A stretch of 64,000 nt of DNA from the NCBI GenBank assembly GCA_964019415.1, contig OZ025878.1, forward strand, positions 4,344,512-4,408,511, given 5' to 3'. Positions 62,357-64,000 of this stretch are shown in pieces. A program made the translations under genes and the position numbers. Every line of letters begins with the position of its first letter. Within the stretch, counting starts at the first letter, position 1. The notes beneath the pieces are model-generated. The model saw only the letters and a program-made list of their open reading frames with translations, ran no database searches and had not been told where the DNA came from. This stretch comes from Ianthella basta. Lineage: Eukaryota > Porifera > Demospongiae > Verongiida > Ianthellidae.

Positions 62357-64000
62357 ATGAGTGATTGTCAGAGCTTTCACCCTAACCCATGGAAGCCAGA
62401 CGTGTGTAGTGAGTGCCTCAGACCACGGGCACTTCACATTATAACTTCAGGACATGCGGTAACGGGCAGACCGGATCCTACGTCTTGTGCACAAGAGTCG
62501 GATCAAGGGCCGTACTCCAACATGCCGCTAACGGACTCCACCAAGAAGCGATCATCTCTCAAGAAGAGGTTCAACAATATTCTGAATCGCAGCGAGAAGC
62601 CTCCGGTACCTGCGCCAAGAAAAGGGTTCCTAGAAGCGCCGGACATTTCTGCGCCCATTCCAATCCAACTGGACGCCTCAGGCAGATTCAAGAGCGAATC
62701 TAGCTTTGATTCAGTCAGCTCCGCGGGAGACGAGGCTCATTCCATCGGCGAAGAGCTCGCAATCCGCGGTAACGATCGACCATACGAGGAAGTGTTCTAT
62801 GAAGGGGATAGGGAGGAAACGGCTATTAATGGGCAAGAACACGTGGCGGAAATGTCTACAGACGGCCTGCTTGCCGCTACAGAGCCGTCCGCCGTGCCCA
62901 ACGCGGAGGATACCACTACTGTGTCGGTGCTACCGCAGACCAGCGCCACCAGACCTGTCGTAGAGTTCAACGGATACACTGAGTTGGACTTGGACGACAT
63001 TGCCGATCCTGCCCCACTACCCAGCCCCACTGTGGCGGAAGTCAGCGAGGAGGTTCAGCCCAAGGATCCCCCAAAAGCAAAGCCCCCACTGAAGGCAAAG
63101 CCAAAGATTAATGTTATTGAACAAGCTGCAAGCCGAAGGGCTCTGCCCCCAACCCCTCCCCCGTACTCAAAGAAGCCGGCAGTGAAGTCAGAGGATAACA
63201 GTGGGGTAAATGTAACAGCCGCTTTCAAGGATGAAACAGAAGCAGCAGTGGACAGTAGCCCCAACATTGAAGTGTCTTTTACACCTCCTGATGTCTCTTC
63301 AGACCTTGGCCCTCGTCAGCGGCGTAGGTCAAAGACCGTTGGGTCAGGTGTGCCTCGGCGCCGGCCTCCACCAGCTCCCCCAGTTAAGAAAGCACTGGAT
63401 ATTCACTTCCCTCTCCCTTCCCCATCTCCCGTAAGAAAAGATGAGGATGACACTTCTGATATTCCCCCTTGCAAACCTGCACGGTCCAAAGCACGTAAAG
63501 GGACACCTGGCTCTTCGCCCATGACTCCCACCCGTCCACCCCCTGAACCTCCAGTTCATTCCATTTCATCACACAGCAATTCCTCCATAGAGCCTCACCA
63601 TGTATCACGTAGCCCCACCCACTCCCCAGTACCTTCCCCTCGGCTGGTCTCTGCTCCAGCTACCGCAGCCTCAGCTGAAGAGCCAATTCCACCTATGAAA
63701 AGGAGCAACTCCCTCTCTAAGAGAATGAAGCATCGGTTTGGCTTTCATTCCCACTCAAAGGCTGCTCCACCCCCTGAGCAGGTTGCTGCAAGCAAGCCAG
63801 TAGAAGAAAAGGAGCAGAGTAAAGACCAAGGGGAGCAAGGCGAAGGTGAGATTGTGAAAAAAGGCAAGATTAAGAAGCTCTTCAGGAAAAGGTCAAAGAC
63901 ATTCTCCTCTGGCCAGAAGAAGCCTGTTCGCATTACTGCCAACAGTAGCTCCCGAGACGACTCATCTTTTCAATTTGCAGGCACAAGTGGCTCGCCTCCT
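62357..64000 (+). CDS. Proline-rich, scaffold-like protein with N-terminal WKPxxCxxC motif (3' end outside window)
   Basis: Open from ATG 62357 to the window edge, 548 codons without a stop. Residues 1-27 read MSDCQSFHPNPWKPDVCSEC then LRPRALH: a W-K-P-x2-C-x2-C-x2-P-x3-H cluster that could bind a metal and resembles the N-terminus of PEAK1-type pseudokinase scaffolds. The rest is disordered: basic patches (KKRSSLKKRFNNIL; GKIKKLFRKRSKTF), many SH3-ligand-like Pro runs (PPVPAPRKGF, ALPPTPPPY, RRRPPPAPPVKK, TRPPPEPP) and Ser-rich segments. This suggests an adaptor in tyrosine-kinase or Rho signalling, but no catalytic domain is visible, so kinase, RhoGEF or GAP endings remain possible. A TTTGCAG at 63975-63981 could be a splice acceptor. 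Confidence 0.75.
   Translation, partial: MSDCQSFHPNPWKPDVCSECLRPRALHIITSGHAVTGRPDPTSCAQESDQGPYSNMPLTDSTKKRSSLKKRFNNILNRSEKPPVPAPRKGFLEAPDISAPIPIQLDASGRFKSESSFDSVSSAGDEAHSIGEELAIRGNDRPYEEVFYEGDREETAINGQEHVAEMSTDGLLAATEPSAVPNAEDTTTVSVLPQTSATRPVVEFNGYTELDLDDIADPAPLPSPTVAEVSEEVQPKDPPKAKPPLKAKPKINVIEQAASRRALPPTPPPYSKKPAVKSEDNSGVNVTAAFKDETEAAVDSSPNIEVSFTPPDVSSDLGPRQRRRSKTVGSGVPRRRPPPAPPVKKALDIHFPLPSPSPVRKDEDDTSDIPPCKPARSKARKGTPGSSPMTPTRPPPEPPVHSISSHSNSSIEPHHVSRSPTHSPVPSPRLVSAPATAASAEEPIPPMKRSNSLSKRMKHRFGFHSHSKAAPPPEQVAASKPVEEKEQSKDQGEQGEGEIVKKGKIKKLFRKRSKTFSSGQKKPVRITANSSSRDDSSFQFAGTSGSPP

Overview
The window is nuclear DNA of an early-branching animal. Intron-rich genes with mostly GT-AG introns, animal-specific families (WASF/WAVE, GORAB, ANKMY2, AP-3 sigma, TAPT1, LRRC71), many short TIR elements and long (GT)n/(CA)n tracts fit a demosponge-type genome. 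That placement is my inference; no search was run. All exon coordinates come from reading splice signals and codon phase by eye.

Layout, left to right: the 3' part of an RS/coiled-coil SAFB-like gene (+, 872-3779); ALG13 (-, 3893-5389) head to head with ANKMY2 (+, 5409-14697), whose first intron holds a decayed pogo/Tigger transposon; GORAB (-, 15430-17896) head to head with a first WASF/WAVE gene (+, 18229-26698), followed in tandem by a second WASF gene (+, 26862-29328); PEX11C-like (+, 29575-31756); a small ER-type membrane protein (-, 31919-32783); pyruvate kinase (-, 32987-42877) head to head with AP-3 sigma (+, 43034-46471); an intronless FBXO3-like gene (-, 47188-48498); TAPT1 (-, 49822-56895); LRRC71 (-, 57034-62239) head to head with a large proline-rich protein that runs off the right edge (+, 62357 to beyond 64000).

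Neighbouring genes are tightly packed: four divergent pairs share 19-332 bp, and convergent or tandem neighbours are often only 110-200 bp apart. Most non-coding sequence is intronic and rich in mobile-element debris: pogo, hAT, Tc1/mariner, Helitron and Penelope-like fragments, several TIR-bounded MITE families (one 180-181 bp family with three copies), a tRNA-like SINE, and three minisatellites with 32, 16 and 28 bp units. The genes do not form one pathway. They are housekeeping and cell-biological genes (N-glycosylation, actin nucleation, peroxisome division, glycolysis, vesicle sorting, ubiquitin ligation), with several members linked to Golgi, centriole or cilium biology (GORAB, ANKMY2, TAPT1, LRRC71). 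I found no CRISPR array, operon or other prokaryotic system. The best leads are the WASF tandem pair, splice sites placed in or against (GT)n microsatellites, the extremely compact bidirectional promoters, an inverted pair of hammerhead-like motifs, an unrecognised small membrane protein and the truncated scaffold-like protein at the right edge.
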